Program-made: the position numbers and the translations under genes
The notes under the pieces: model-generated
The model's input: the letters and a program-made list of their open reading frames with translations, nothing else
Databases searched by the model: none
Told to the model about the DNA's origin: nothing
In this document: one piece after another, positions 50,631 through 59,703 of the stretch
Layout: every line of letters begins with the position of its first letter
Position numbering within the stretch: position 1 is the stretch's first letter
DNA from: Variovorax sp. J22P240
GTDB taxonomy: Bacteria > Pseudomonadota > Gammaproteobacteria > Burkholderiales > Burkholderiaceae_C
Reading direction: 5' to 3'
NCBI RefSeq assembly: GCF_030316855.1
Contig: NZ_JASZYR010000011.1
Span: 114,803 to 178,802, forward strand
DNA: 64,000 nucleotides

Positions 50631-51098
50631 TCAGGCGACCTGGGCGGATTGCCATCCTGCGATCAGGGCGTGCAGTGCCGCGGCGTCCGAACTCGACTTG
50701 ATCTGCTCGCGCAGATTGGCGTCGCTGAGGAGTTCGGCGATCTCGGAAAGTATTTCAAGATGCTTCTGCGTGGCTGCTTCCGGCACGAGCAGGAAGATCA
50801 GCAGGACGACAGGCTGTTCGTCCGGCGCGTCGAATCCGATCGGGTTCGCCAACTGGAACACGGCCGCCATGGGCGACTTGAGGCCCTTGATGCGTCCGTG
50901 CGGGATGGCCACGCCATGGCCCAGCCCGGTCGAGCCGAGGCGCTCGCGGGCAAAGAGGCTGTCGGTGATGAGGGCGCGGCCGAGACCATGCAGGTTCTCG
51001 AACAGCAAGCCTGCTTCTTCAAAAGCACGCTTCTTGCTGGTGGCGTCAACGCTCACGAGCACTTGAGCGGGAGGCAGGATGGACGCGAGTCGGTTCAT
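50631..51098 (-). CDS. ptsN: PTS IIA-like nitrogen regulatory protein
   Basis: A 155-residue EIIA-Ntr protein. GVAIPHGRIKGL contains the phosphorylated histidine, His67; LLVPEAATQKHLEILSEIAE is the other conserved segment. It receives phosphate from NPr/HPr and adjusts potassium and nitrogen-related regulation, which is of note given kup in this window. It sits between hpf and hprK on the minus strand, 93 bases after hpf. Confidence 0.94.
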   Translation of the reverse strand: MNRLASILPPAQVLVSVDATSKKRAFEEAGLLFENLHGLGRALITDSLFARERLGSTGLGHGVAIPHGRIKGLKSPMAAVFQLANPIGFDAPDEQPVVLLIFLLVPEAATQKHLEILSEIAELLSDANLREQIKSSSDAAALHALIAGWQSAQVA

Positions 51099-51191
51099 GT
51101 TGGGGCAGGGCGGGGGCGATTATGCACCCACCCCGCAAAAAGCAAAGAGCCACCCGAAGGTGGCCCGCAAGAGTATTTGCCCGGAGTGGTA

Positions 51192-51521
51192 CTACATCAC
51201 ACGCTTGGGCGCTTCGTGATGATGGTCCTGCAGGCGGTCCTTGTGGCGGACGACTTGCCTGTCGAGTTTGTCGACCAATTCGTCGACAGCAGCGTAGAGA
51301 TCAGCGTGGCTCGACTCGGCGAACATGTCATTGCCCTTGACGTGAATGTTGCATTCGGCGCGTTGCCGGCGCTCCTTTTCCTTTTGCTTTTCCACCGTGA
51401 GGATCACCTTGACATCGACTACCTGGTCGAAATGGCGGGTGATCCGGTCCAGCTTGCTCGTAACGTAGTTGCGCAAGGCGGGTGTGACGTCGAGGTGATG
51501 ACCGCTGATCGTCAAATTCAT
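51192..51521 (-). CDS. hpf: Ribosome hibernation promoting factor (short HPF/RaiA family)
   Basis: A 109-residue protein of the short HPF class. MNLTISGHHLDVTPALRNYV, DVKVILTVEKQKEKERRQRA and ECNIHVKGNDMFAESSHADL with YAAVDELVDKLDRQVVRHK match the family, which binds the decoding centre and stabilises idle ribosome dimers. AGGAGGT lies five bases before the ATG, an ideal ribosome site. In many proteobacteria rpoN precedes it; here the upstream neighbour is a helicase gene more than 370 bases away. Confidence 0.95.
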   Translation of the reverse strand: MNLTISGHHLDVTPALRNYVTSKLDRITRHFDQVVDVKVILTVEKQKEKERRQRAECNIHVKGNDMFAESSHADLYAAVDELVDKLDRQVVRHKDRLQDHHHEAPKRVM

Positions 51522-51584
51522 GAATGACCTCCTGGAATTGACGGTTGGGGAAATAGCCGCACCCCTTGGTAGGGAGATACAGCC

Positions 51585-51649
51585 GGGGAAACGAAAGCAG
51601 AGTGGGGAGAAGAGACGGAGAGGGGGAAGAGAAGAGAAAGCGGGGAAGG
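51585..51649 (-). promoter_or_regulatory. Polypyrimidine tract in the predicted hpf 5' leader
   Basis: On the minus strand 60 of these 65 bases are C or T (purine on the plus strand except at 51592, 51598, 51603, 51616 and 51641). It starts where the transcript from the promoter just upstream would begin and runs to within 64 bases of the start codon. Such C-rich, G-poor RNA is unstructured and could be a Rho-loading or protein-binding site. Confidence 0.5.
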
Positions 51650-51656
51650 TCGGTTC

Positions 51657-51685
51657 ACTATGCCCATGCTGTCATCGAATTGCAA
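51657..51685 (-). promoter_or_regulatory. Candidate sigma-70 promoter for hpf
   Basis: On the minus strand TTGCAA (51685-51680) and CATAGT (51662-51657) are 17 bases apart, each matching the consensus at four of six positions. The predicted start, near 51650, is about 129 bases upstream of hpf. Confidence 0.4.
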
Positions 51686-51803
51686 TCTTTCCGAACACGT
51701 ACAAAGGGCCATTCCCCGTAGGGATTTCCCAACGCCATGAATCTGATAGCTGTCCCCCCGCCACGGCCCCGGCGCGAGGCGGGCGAAGCCCGGCAAGTCC
51801 GCG
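51686..51803. other. Non-coding stretch between hpf promoter region and repeat copy F
   Basis: Together with the leader, promoter and repeat entries, this completes the only gap over 300 bases in the window (51522-51897). I see no gene, RNA fold of a known class or strong signal in it. It holds GGCCATTCCCCGTAGGGATT, with a small CCCCGTAGGG stem, and GC-rich sequence near 51760-51800. Confidence 0.5.
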
Positions 51804-51900
51804 AGACGCCGCGGTTCCGGCTCCGCCGGTCCGCCGGAGTTGCCCCCGGTAGGGGGTAGGCGAAGCGACACGCAGTGCGCGCAGCCTGGGGGCGAGCCTA
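51804..51900 (+). repeat. Intergenic hairpin repeat, copy F
   Basis: Contains GCCGCGGTTCCGGCTCCGCC, TTGCCCCCGGTAGGGGGTAG, then ACACGCAGTGCGCGCAGCCT and GGGGGCGAGCCTA. The closing CTA is the complement of the TAG stop of the helicase gene, as in copy C. The outer stem arms do not pair fully in this copy. Confidence 0.85.
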
Positions 51901-54009
51901 CTTCCAAGCGGCGCGCATGCGGCGCAACAGGTCGATCGTGGCGGCTGGCGCCGGCACGTGCGGCGCTCTCTCTGGCGGCGGAGGCCACGTCTGCTGCTCG
52001 AAGCGCTCGGCGTCGGACGCCGTGATGAAGCGCGTACGCCCCGCATACAAGTGTCGGTCGCCGCGAACCGCTTGTTGCGTGACGTAGAAGCGCTGCGGCA
52101 CCAGCAAGTGCAGATGGTCGCGCGCACGCGTCATCGCGACGTACAGCAACCGCCGCTCCTCTTCGAGTTCTTGCGCCCCCTGCGCAACATCGGCCGGAAT
52201 GCAGCCGTCGACCACGTTCAACACATGCACCGAGGTCCACTCCTGCCCCTTGGCCGAGTGAATGGTCGAAAGAATCAGGTAATCCTCGTCGAGCAGCACG
52301 GGCCCCGGCCGGTCGCTGGTGGCTTCGGGCGGGTCGAGCGTGAGTTCGGTCAGGAAGCGCTCGCGCGACGTGTAGCCCGACGCCAGCCGCGCCAGCTGCT
52401 CAACGTCGCCGCGACGCAGTTCGGCGTCCTCGTGGAGGCGCTCCAGATGCGGCAGGTACCACCGCAGCGCCAGGTCCATATCGGCGGGCCAGGCAAGCGC
52501 AGGCTCGCGCAGCGCTGCATAGATGGCGGCAAATCGCGCCCACTCGGTCTGCGCGGCGGAGGGCGGAACGAAGGCCTGCACGACCGCACCCGGATCGGCC
52601 GCTTCGGCCATTGCGTCGAGCAGACGGGTGGAAGTGACCGGCCCGATGCCCGGAATCAGTTGCGTGACGCGGAATCCCGCCATGCGCCCTCGCGGGTTCT
52701 GCGCAAAGCGCAGCACGGCGAGCAGGTCCTTTACATGCGCGGCTTCGAGAAACTTGAGCCCGCCGTATTTGACGAAGGGAATGTTGCGCCGCGCCAATTC
52801 AAGCTCGAGCGCGGCGCTGTGCGTCGACGTGCGAAACAGCACCGCCTGTGATTTGAGCGCCAGGCCGCCTTCGCGATGTGCCAGAACGCGGTCGGCCACC
52901 CAGCGTGCCTGCTGCGCCTCGTCGGGCACCAGCACAAGTTGGGGCCGGCCGGCCGAAGGCTTGTCGGTCCAGAGCGTTTTCGCATGGCGCTCCGCGGCGG
53001 CGGCGATTACGGCGTTCGAGACATCGAGGATGGGCTGCGTCGAGCGGTAGTTGCGCTCCAGCGTGACGATTCGCGCGGGCCGGCTGAACTGCTGTGGAAA
53101 GTCGAGGATGTTGCGAACCGTTGCACCACGAAACGCGTAGATCGACTGCGCGTCGTCGCCCACCACCGTGACGCCACGTCCATCCGGCTTCATCGAACGC
53201 AGGATGGCGGCCTGCAGCAGATTCGTGTCCTGGTATTCGTCGACCAGCACATGATCGAAGCGCGCGCCGACGTGCTCGGCGAGTGTCGGCTCCGCCACCA
53301 TCTCGGCCCAGTACAGCAGCAGGTCGTCGTAGTCGAGGACGTGCTGCTGCTGCTTGGCCTCGACATAGGCGCCGAACAGCCGCTTGAGTTCGGATTCCCA
53401 TTCTGCGCACCAGGGGAACGCGTGTTTCAGCACTTCCGCCAGCGGCGCGCAGGTGTTGACGGTGCGCGAGTAGATCGAGAGGCAGGTGCCCTTCTGCGGA
53501 AAGCGCCGCGTCGTGGACGACAGGCCGAGGTCGTTGCGCACCAGCCCCATGAGGTCTTCGGCGTCGCCACGATCATGGATGGTGAAGTTCTCGTCCAGGC
53601 CGACCTGCGCCGCGTACTCGCGCAGCAGCCGCGCGCCGATGCCGTGGAAGGTGCCCGCCCAAGGCAGCGCCGGCGGCGCGTCGGTTTTCAGGCCGAGCAC
53701 GCGCGCCAGCACCTGTCCGGCCCGGCGCTCCATCTCCTGCGCGGCACGGCGGGAGAAGGTCAGCAGCAGGATGCGCTGCGGATCGGCGCCGCGCGCGATC
53801 AGGTGGGCCACGCGGTGGGCCAGCGTGCTGGTCTTGCCGGAACCCGCGCCGGCGATCACGAGCAAAGGGCGATCGTCCCGCAGCACGTCGCCCAGGGCGA
53901 CGTCCACACCGTGCTCCACCGCCGCGCGCTGCTCGTCGTTGAGCTGGGCGAGCGCGGTCGCCAGGCGATCGGTCTGGCTGGCGGAGGTGGGTTTCGCGAC
54001 GCTCTGCAT
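51898..54009 (-). CDS. UvrD/Rep-like superfamily 1 helicase
   Basis: A 703-residue 3'-5' DNA helicase of the UvrD/PcrA/Rep group. LNDEQRAAVEHG is the Q motif; VIAGAGSGKTSTLAHRVAHL holds the Walker A lysine Lys59; LLTFSRRAAQEMERR is motif Ia; HVLVDEYQDTNLLQ is motif II; VGDDAQSIYAFRGA motif III; LERNYRST motif IV; HSAKGQEWTSVHVLN motif V; and EERRLLYVAMTRARDHL motif VI. It is close in size to Rep. I chose the ATG at 54009. The stop codon lies at the edge of repeat copy F. Confidence 0.93.
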   Translation of the reverse strand: MQSVAKPTSASQTDRLATALAQLNDEQRAAVEHGVDVALGDVLRDDRPLLVIAGAGSGKTSTLAHRVAHLIARGADPQRILLLTFSRRAAQEMERRAGQVLARVLGLKTDAPPALPWAGTFHGIGARLLREYAAQVGLDENFTIHDRGDAEDLMGLVRNDLGLSSTTRRFPQKGTCLSIYSRTVNTCAPLAEVLKHAFPWCAEWESELKRLFGAYVEAKQQQHVLDYDDLLLYWAEMVAEPTLAEHVGARFDHVLVDEYQDTNLLQAAILRSMKPDGRGVTVVGDDAQSIYAFRGATVRNILDFPQQFSRPARIVTLERNYRSTQPILDVSNAVIAAAAERHAKTLWTDKPSAGRPQLVLVPDEAQQARWVADRVLAHREGGLALKSQAVLFRTSTHSAALELELARRNIPFVKYGGLKFLEAAHVKDLLAVLRFAQNPRGRMAGFRVTQLIPGIGPVTSTRLLDAMAEAADPGAVVQAFVPPSAAQTEWARFAAIYAALREPALAWPADMDLALRWYLPHLERLHEDAELRRGDVEQLARLASGYTSRERFLTELTLDPPEATSDRPGPVLLDEDYLILSTIHSAKGQEWTSVHVLNVVDGCIPADVAQGAQELEEERRLLYVAMTRARDHLHLLVPQRFYVTQQAVRGDRHLYAGRTRFITASDAERFEQQTWPPPPERAPHVPAPAATIDLLRRMRAAWK

Positions 54010-54105
54010 CGACGCAACTTTACTGTATGTCCATCCAGATACGGCCGGCGATGCCCGGAGGGCGGATGACATAATCGCGCCTCGCTGCAAACCGGAGCCT
54101 TTCAT

Positions 54106-54147
54106 ATGGAAATCGACCCGTCTCGGCAGCTTTCGCTCCCCCTCTGA
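54106..54147 (+). CDS. Candidate corA leader peptide (MEIDPSRQLSLPL)
   Basis: A 13-codon open frame 75 bases upstream of corA. GGAG lies eight bases before its ATG, so it should be translated. It begins Met-Glu-Ile-Asp-Pro, like the MgtL leader peptide of enteric mgtA, which starts Met-Glu-Pro-Asp-Pro; acidic residues and prolines at the very N-terminus can make ribosomes fall off when Mg2+ is low. A stem from GTTGG (54155-54159) to CCAAC (54192-54196) lies between it and corA. A CATAAT (54070-54075) could be the -10 element; I find no matching -35. Confidence 0.4.
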   Translation: MEIDPSRQLSLPL

Positions 54148-54222
54148 CACGTCCGTTGGCGAGGGAGTTGAAAGCGCCCCACCCCCTTCGCCCAACCGCC
54201 AGACCATTCACGGGAGTGAGCC

Positions 54223-55209
54223 ATGCTCAACATCTTCACGCTCGCCAACGGTCGCCTCGTCCAGGAAGAGATCGAGGCGCTCGAAGAGCTTTCCCAGTTC
54301 CAGCCCATCTGGGTCGACCTCGAATCACCCACCGTCGAGGAAAAGCGCTGGATCAAGCAGTACTACGGCCTCTCCATCCCCGAAGACGCGATGGACGAGG
54401 ACATCGAGGAATCCGCCCGCTTCTACGAAGAAGACAACGGCGAACTCCACATCCGCAGCGACTTTCTGATCGATGACGACGAGAACCCGCGCTCGGTGCG
54501 GGTGGCCTTCATCCTCAACCAGCACAACACCGAACTGCGCAGCCGCGGCGTGCTGTTCTCGATCCACGACGAGGACGTGCCCGTCTTCCGCCTGTTGCGC
54601 ATGCGCGCACGCCGCGCGCCCGGCCTGATCGAGGACGCCAAGGAAGTGCTCCTGAAGCTGTTCGACGCCGACGCCGAATACTCGGCCGACACGCTAGAGA
54701 ACATCTACGACGAACTCGAATCCGCCGGCAAGAAGGTGCTCTCGGGCAACGTGAGCGACGAACTGGCCGGCGAGGTGCTCGGCCTGATCGCGCGGCAGGA
54801 AGACTTGAACGGCCGCATCCGCCGCAACGTGATGGACACCCGCCGCGCCGTGAGCTTCATGATGCGCAGTCGCATGCTCAACGCCGAGCAGTTCGAGGAG
54901 GCGCGACAGATCCTTCGCGACATCGAATCGCTCGACAACCACACGGCCTTCCTGTTCGACAAGATCAACTTCCTGATGGATGCGACCGTCGGTTTCATCA
55001 ACATCAACCAGAACAAGACCATCAAGATCTTCTCGGTCGCGAGCGTGGCGCTGCTGCCGCCGACCTTGATCGCGAGCGTGTACGGCATGAACTTCAAGTT
55101 CATGCCCGAACTCGATCTGAGCTACGGCTATGCCTACGCGATCGTGCTGATGATCGCGAGCGCGCTGGTGCCGATGTGGTACTTCCGCCGGCGCGGCTGG
55201 CTCAAATAG
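54223..55209 (+). CDS. corA: CorA magnesium/cobalt transporter
   Basis: A 328-residue CorA channel. The long cytoplasmic N-domain (LFSIHDEDVPVFRLLRMRAR, RRAVSFMMRSRMLNAEQFEE) is followed by two helices at the C-terminus, the first ending in the YGMNFKFMPEL selectivity loop (GMN motif) and the second VLMIASALVPMWYF with the basic end RRRGW. It imports Mg2+. A 212-base upstream region holds a possible leader peptide. Its last eight bases overlap the convergent nucleosidase gene. Confidence 0.96.
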   Translation: MLNIFTLANGRLVQEEIEALEELSQFQPIWVDLESPTVEEKRWIKQYYGLSIPEDAMDEDIEESARFYEEDNGELHIRSDFLIDDDENPRSVRVAFILNQHNTELRSRGVLFSIHDEDVPVFRLLRMRARRAPGLIEDAKEVLLKLFDADAEYSADTLENIYDELESAGKKVLSGNVSDELAGEVLGLIARQEDLNGRIRRNVMDTRRAVSFMMRSRMLNAEQFEEARQILRDIESLDNHTAFLFDKINFLMDATVGFININQNKTIKIFSVASVALLPPTLIASVYGMNFKFMPELDLSYGYAYAIVLMIASALVPMWYFRRRGWLK

Positions 55210-55993
55210 TCGCGGGCGCGTCCGTCGGGAGCGTGGCCAGCCACGCGTCGATCACCGCGAGGCTGTAGCGGCTCGCGACCGCCGAGACAAATCGCGTGAA
55301 GTCGCCGTGGGCCGCGTCGTCGGCCCGATCGGAAATCGTGCGCACCGCGGCGAAGGGCACGCCGTAGTCGTGGCACACCTGCGCCACGGCGGCGCCCTCC
55401 ATTTCGACCGCGAGCGCGTCGGGCAATGCCAGGCGCAGCGCTTCGCTTTCGGCCGAGGTCGACACGAAGCGGTCCCCGCTGACCAGCAGGCCGCGATGGA
55501 CCTTCGGCGCGGTCAGCTTGAAGTCCTCGACCACCTTCTCGCCCAGGAGCGTGACCGGATCGCTCAGCAGGTCGGCGGCCACGACCGCCAACGCATCGCT
55601 GATTGCGGTGTCGGCCGCAAAGCGCGCGTGGCCGGTCAGCGGCACTTCGTACTTCGGGAAGATCGGCGAAGCGTCCAGGTCGTGCTGCAGAAGCTTGGTC
55701 GCCACGACCACGTCGCCGACGTCGACGCCCGGCGCCAGCCCACCGGCAACGCCGGTGAACACGATGGCCCGCACGCCGAATCGTTCCATCAACACCGTTG
55801 CCGTGGTGGCCGCCGCGACCTTGCCGATGCGCGACAGCACCGCGACCACGAGTTGCCCCTGCAGGTGGCCGACCCAGTAGTCCCGGCCGGCAACGTGGAT
55901 GCGCTGCTCGTCAGGCATCTGCGCGAGCAGCGCCGCCAACTCCTCGTGCATGGCAGCCACGATGGCGATAGGCAGCCGGGGCGAATCGCTCAT
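55202..55993 (-). CDS. mtnN: 5'-methylthioadenosine/S-adenosylhomocysteine nucleosidase
   Basis: A 263-residue PNP-fold enzyme. MHEELAALL (15-23) contains the early glutamate, VFTGVAGGLAPGVDVGDVVV the phosphorylase-family signature, MEGAAVAQVC (198-207) the nucleoside-binding Glu, and TISDRADD the catalytic Asp222. It splits MTA or SAH into adenine and a thioribose product. At 263 residues it is longer than E. coli MtnN (232) and could be a related nucleosidase. It starts 21 bases after the stop of the peptide-binding protein gene, probably as the last gene of that operon. Confidence 0.85.
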   Translation of the reverse strand: MSDSPRLPIAIVAAMHEELAALLAQMPDEQRIHVAGRDYWVGHLQGQLVVAVLSRIGKVAAATTATVLMERFGVRAIVFTGVAGGLAPGVDVGDVVVATKLLQHDLDASPIFPKYEVPLTGHARFAADTAISDALAVVAADLLSDPVTLLGEKVVEDFKLTAPKVHRGLLVSGDRFVSTSAESEALRLALPDALAVEMEGAAVAQVCHDYGVPFAAVRTISDRADDAAHGDFTRFVSAVASRYSLAVIDAWLATLPTDAPATI

Positions 55994-56014
55994 CGCGCGT
56001 CCTGTCTCAAGCCG

Positions 56015-57640
56015 TCACTGCTTGATGTCAACACCGTAGAAGGTATGGCGGCCGAACGGGCTCAATTTGAAGTCGACGACTTCCTTGCGAACCGGCTTCA
56101 ACTGCACCGCATGTGCGATGGTGAACCACGGCGCTTGCTCCTTGAAGATCACTTGCGCCTTCTTGTAAAGCGCATCGCGCTCGGCCTGCTTGGGCACGTT
56201 CTTCGCCTGCACGACCAGGTCCTCGTAGGGCTTGTAGCAGAACTTCGCCACATTGCTGCCGCTGGCCGATTGCGCCGACGCGCAGCCCAGCAGGGTGTAG
56301 AGGAAGTTGTCCGGATCGCCGTTGTCGCCCGTCCAGCCGAGCATGCCCATCTGGTGCTCGCCGGCCTGCATGCGCTTGCGGTACTCGCCCCATTCGAAGG
56401 ACTTGATCTCGGCCTTGACGCCGATCTTCGCGAGGTCGGCCTGCATCAGTTCGGCGATGCGCTTGGCGTTCGGGTTGTAGGGACGCTGAACCGGCATCGC
56501 CCACAGGTCGGTGGTGAACCCGTCCGGATAGCCCGCCTGCGCCAAGAGCTTCTTCGCGGCTTCCGGATCGTACGGGTCGTCCTTGATCGCGTCGTTGTAT
56601 GACCACATGGTCGGCGGGATCGGATTCTTTGCGGCGACGCCGGTGCTGAGGTAGACGCCGTCGATGATGGCCTTCTTGTTGATCGCCATGTTGAGCGCCT
56701 TGCGCACGCGCACGTCGTCGAATGGCTTCTTCTGGGTGTTGTAGGCGAGGTAGCCGACGTTGAGACCGGCCTGCTCCAGCACCTGCACGTTGGGGTCCTT
56801 GCGGATCGCGTCCAGGTCGGCAGGATTCGGGTACGGCATCACATGGCACTCGCCCTTCTGCAGCTTGGCCCAGCGCACCGACGCATCGGGCGTGATCGCG
56901 AAGATCAGGTCGTCGATCTTGGCCTTGCCACCCCAGTACTGCGGGAAGGCCTTGAAGCGGACGATGGCGTCCTTCTGGTACTGCACGAGATAGAAGGGGC
57001 CGGTGCCGATCGGATCCTGGTCGATCTTCTCCGGCGTGCCGGCCTTGAGCATCGCGATCGCGTATTCCTTCGACTGGATGCCGGCATAGGGCATCGCGAG
57101 GTTGGCGAGGAAAGGCGCCTCCGGCTTGTTCAGCGTGAACTTCACCGTGTAGTCATCGATGCGGTCGATGGACTTCAGCAGCTTGGGCATGCCCATGTCG
57201 TTGAAGTAGGAGTGGTTCGGGCTCGTGACCTTGAAGTAGGGGTCGTTCTCCTTCCACTGTCGCTCCATCATGAAGATGACGTCGTCGGCATTGAAGTCCC
57301 GCGTCGGCTTGAAGCTCTTGGCCGTGTTGTGCCACTTGACGCCCTTGCGCAGCTTGAAGGTGTACTCCGTGCCGTCGGGCGAAATGGTCCAGCTCTCAGC
57401 GAGGCCCGGCACCACCTTGGTCGTGCCGCGCTCGAAATCGACGAGGTTGTTGTAGACCTGCGTGGTGGCGTCGAAAGAGGTGCCCGTGGTGTTCACGGCC
57501 GCATAGAAATTCTCGGGGCTGCCTTCCGAGCAATAAACCAGCGTCTTGGCCGAAGCGGCTCCGCAGGCGATCGCGAGCGCCGCCGGCGCCAGCAGCGCGG
57601 CAGTGCGAAGGCGGCGCGAGAGTTTGGAAGTGGGGGACAT
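56015..57640 (-). CDS. dppA: Dipeptide-type ABC transporter substrate-binding protein
   Basis: A 541-residue periplasmic protein of the peptide/nickel family (DppA of E. coli 535). The signal peptide is cut after about residue 31 (AASA-KTLVYCSEGSPENFY). FDATTQVYNNLVDFERGTTK, VVPGLAESWTISPDGTEYTF and LRKGVKWHNTAKSFKPTRDF are family segments, and PIGTGPFYL and VRKALNMAINKKAII follow. AAGGAG precedes the ATG by about nine bases. It is the fifth gene, placed last of the transporter genes, where dppA is often first. Confidence 0.9.
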   Translation of the reverse strand: MSPTSKLSRRLRTAALLAPAALAIACGAASAKTLVYCSEGSPENFYAAVNTTGTSFDATTQVYNNLVDFERGTTKVVPGLAESWTISPDGTEYTFKLRKGVKWHNTAKSFKPTRDFNADDVIFMMERQWKENDPYFKVTSPNHSYFNDMGMPKLLKSIDRIDDYTVKFTLNKPEAPFLANLAMPYAGIQSKEYAIAMLKAGTPEKIDQDPIGTGPFYLVQYQKDAIVRFKAFPQYWGGKAKIDDLIFAITPDASVRWAKLQKGECHVMPYPNPADLDAIRKDPNVQVLEQAGLNVGYLAYNTQKKPFDDVRVRKALNMAINKKAIIDGVYLSTGVAAKNPIPPTMWSYNDAIKDDPYDPEAAKKLLAQAGYPDGFTTDLWAMPVQRPYNPNAKRIAELMQADLAKIGVKAEIKSFEWGEYRKRMQAGEHQMGMLGWTGDNGDPDNFLYTLLGCASAQSASGSNVAKFCYKPYEDLVVQAKNVPKQAERDALYKKAQVIFKEQAPWFTIAHAVQLKPVRKEVVDFKLSPFGRHTFYGVDIKQ

Positions 57641-57672
57641 GTCGGTCGACTCCTTCAGGGTTGAATCCGCAC

Positions 57673-58670
<998 letters not shown>

Positions 58671-58674
<4 letters not shown>

Positions 58675-59690
58675 CGCACGAACTCCACCACCTGCGCGCC
58701 ATCGCGTGCAAGCGCCTCGTCGCGCCGGGGATCGCCGAGGGCGTAATGACAGCGCACCTGCCCGCCCATCCACTCCCGCAGTTCGGGCCGCTCAGTGCGC
58801 GAATGCGCCGTCGCGTAACTGCAGCGCGGCGAGAAGAGGCAGCCGGCCGGCCGATCGTGCACACCCGGGACCACGCCAGCGATGGTGGCAAGCCGCCCTT
58901 TGCCCGCGGTGCGCTCGGGCAATGCCGCAAGCAGGGCCGCGGTGTAGGGGTGCTGTGGCGCGGCGAACAGCTCGGCCACGCCGCGCTCCTCCATCACCTG
59001 GCCCGCATACATCACGGCCACGCGCTGGGCCATCTCGCTGACCACGCCCATGTTGTGCGTGATCAGCACCAGCCCCATGCCGCGCTCTTTCTGCAGGCTG
59101 CGCAACAGGTCGAGTATCTGCGCCTGGATGGTCACATCGAGCGCGGTGGTCGGTTCGTCGGCGATCAGCAGGCGCGGGTTGCATGCGATCGCCATGGCGA
59201 TCATCACGCGCTGGTTCATGCCGCCCGACAACTGGTGCGGGTAGGCGCCGAGGCGCGATGACGCAGCGGGGATGCCCACCTGTTCGAGCAACTCGGTCGC
59301 GCGCTTCTTCGCCTCGCGCTTGTCGAGGTTCAGGTGCAGGCGCAAGGTCTCCATCAACTGCCACCCAATCGTGAAGCAGGGATTGAGGCTGGTCGTCGGC
59401 TCCTGGAAAATCATCGCGACGTCCTTGCCGACGAGGCTGCGCCGCTCCTTGTCGGAGATGCCGAGCAAATCGTGGCCGGCAAAACGCAGGTGCTGCGCAC
59501 GGACACGGCCGGGCCAGCCGATGAGGCCCATTAGCGCCATCATCGTGACGCTCTTGCCCGAACCCGATTCGCCGACGATGCCGAGCACCTCGCCCTGCTC
59601 CAGGCGCAGGCTCACGCCATCGACCGCATGCAGCGTGCCGCCTTGTGTGGGGAACTCCACATGCAGGTCGCGAATGTCTAACAACGGCAT
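58671..59690 (-). CDS. dppD: Dipeptide ABC transporter ATP-binding protein DppD
   Basis: A 339-residue ATPase of the same family. GESGSGKSVTMMALMGLI, FQEPTTSLNPCFTIGWQL, LSGGMNQRVMIAMAIACNPR and LLIADEPTTALDVTIQAQIL are Walker A, Q-loop, signature and Walker B. The C-terminal PAGCLFSPRCSYAT carries the conserved cysteines. It pairs with DppF to power the DppBC permease. It follows dppC by 13 bases. Confidence 0.94.
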
Positions 59691-59703
59691 GGCGTGGGGA
59701 ACT

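Noticed and set aside
51518..52240. 240-codon open frame covering the hpf upstream gap
   Set aside because: It crosses repeat copy F and the helicase end, and its translation is low-complexity (Arg, Ser, Pro). The region looks like leader and repeat instead.
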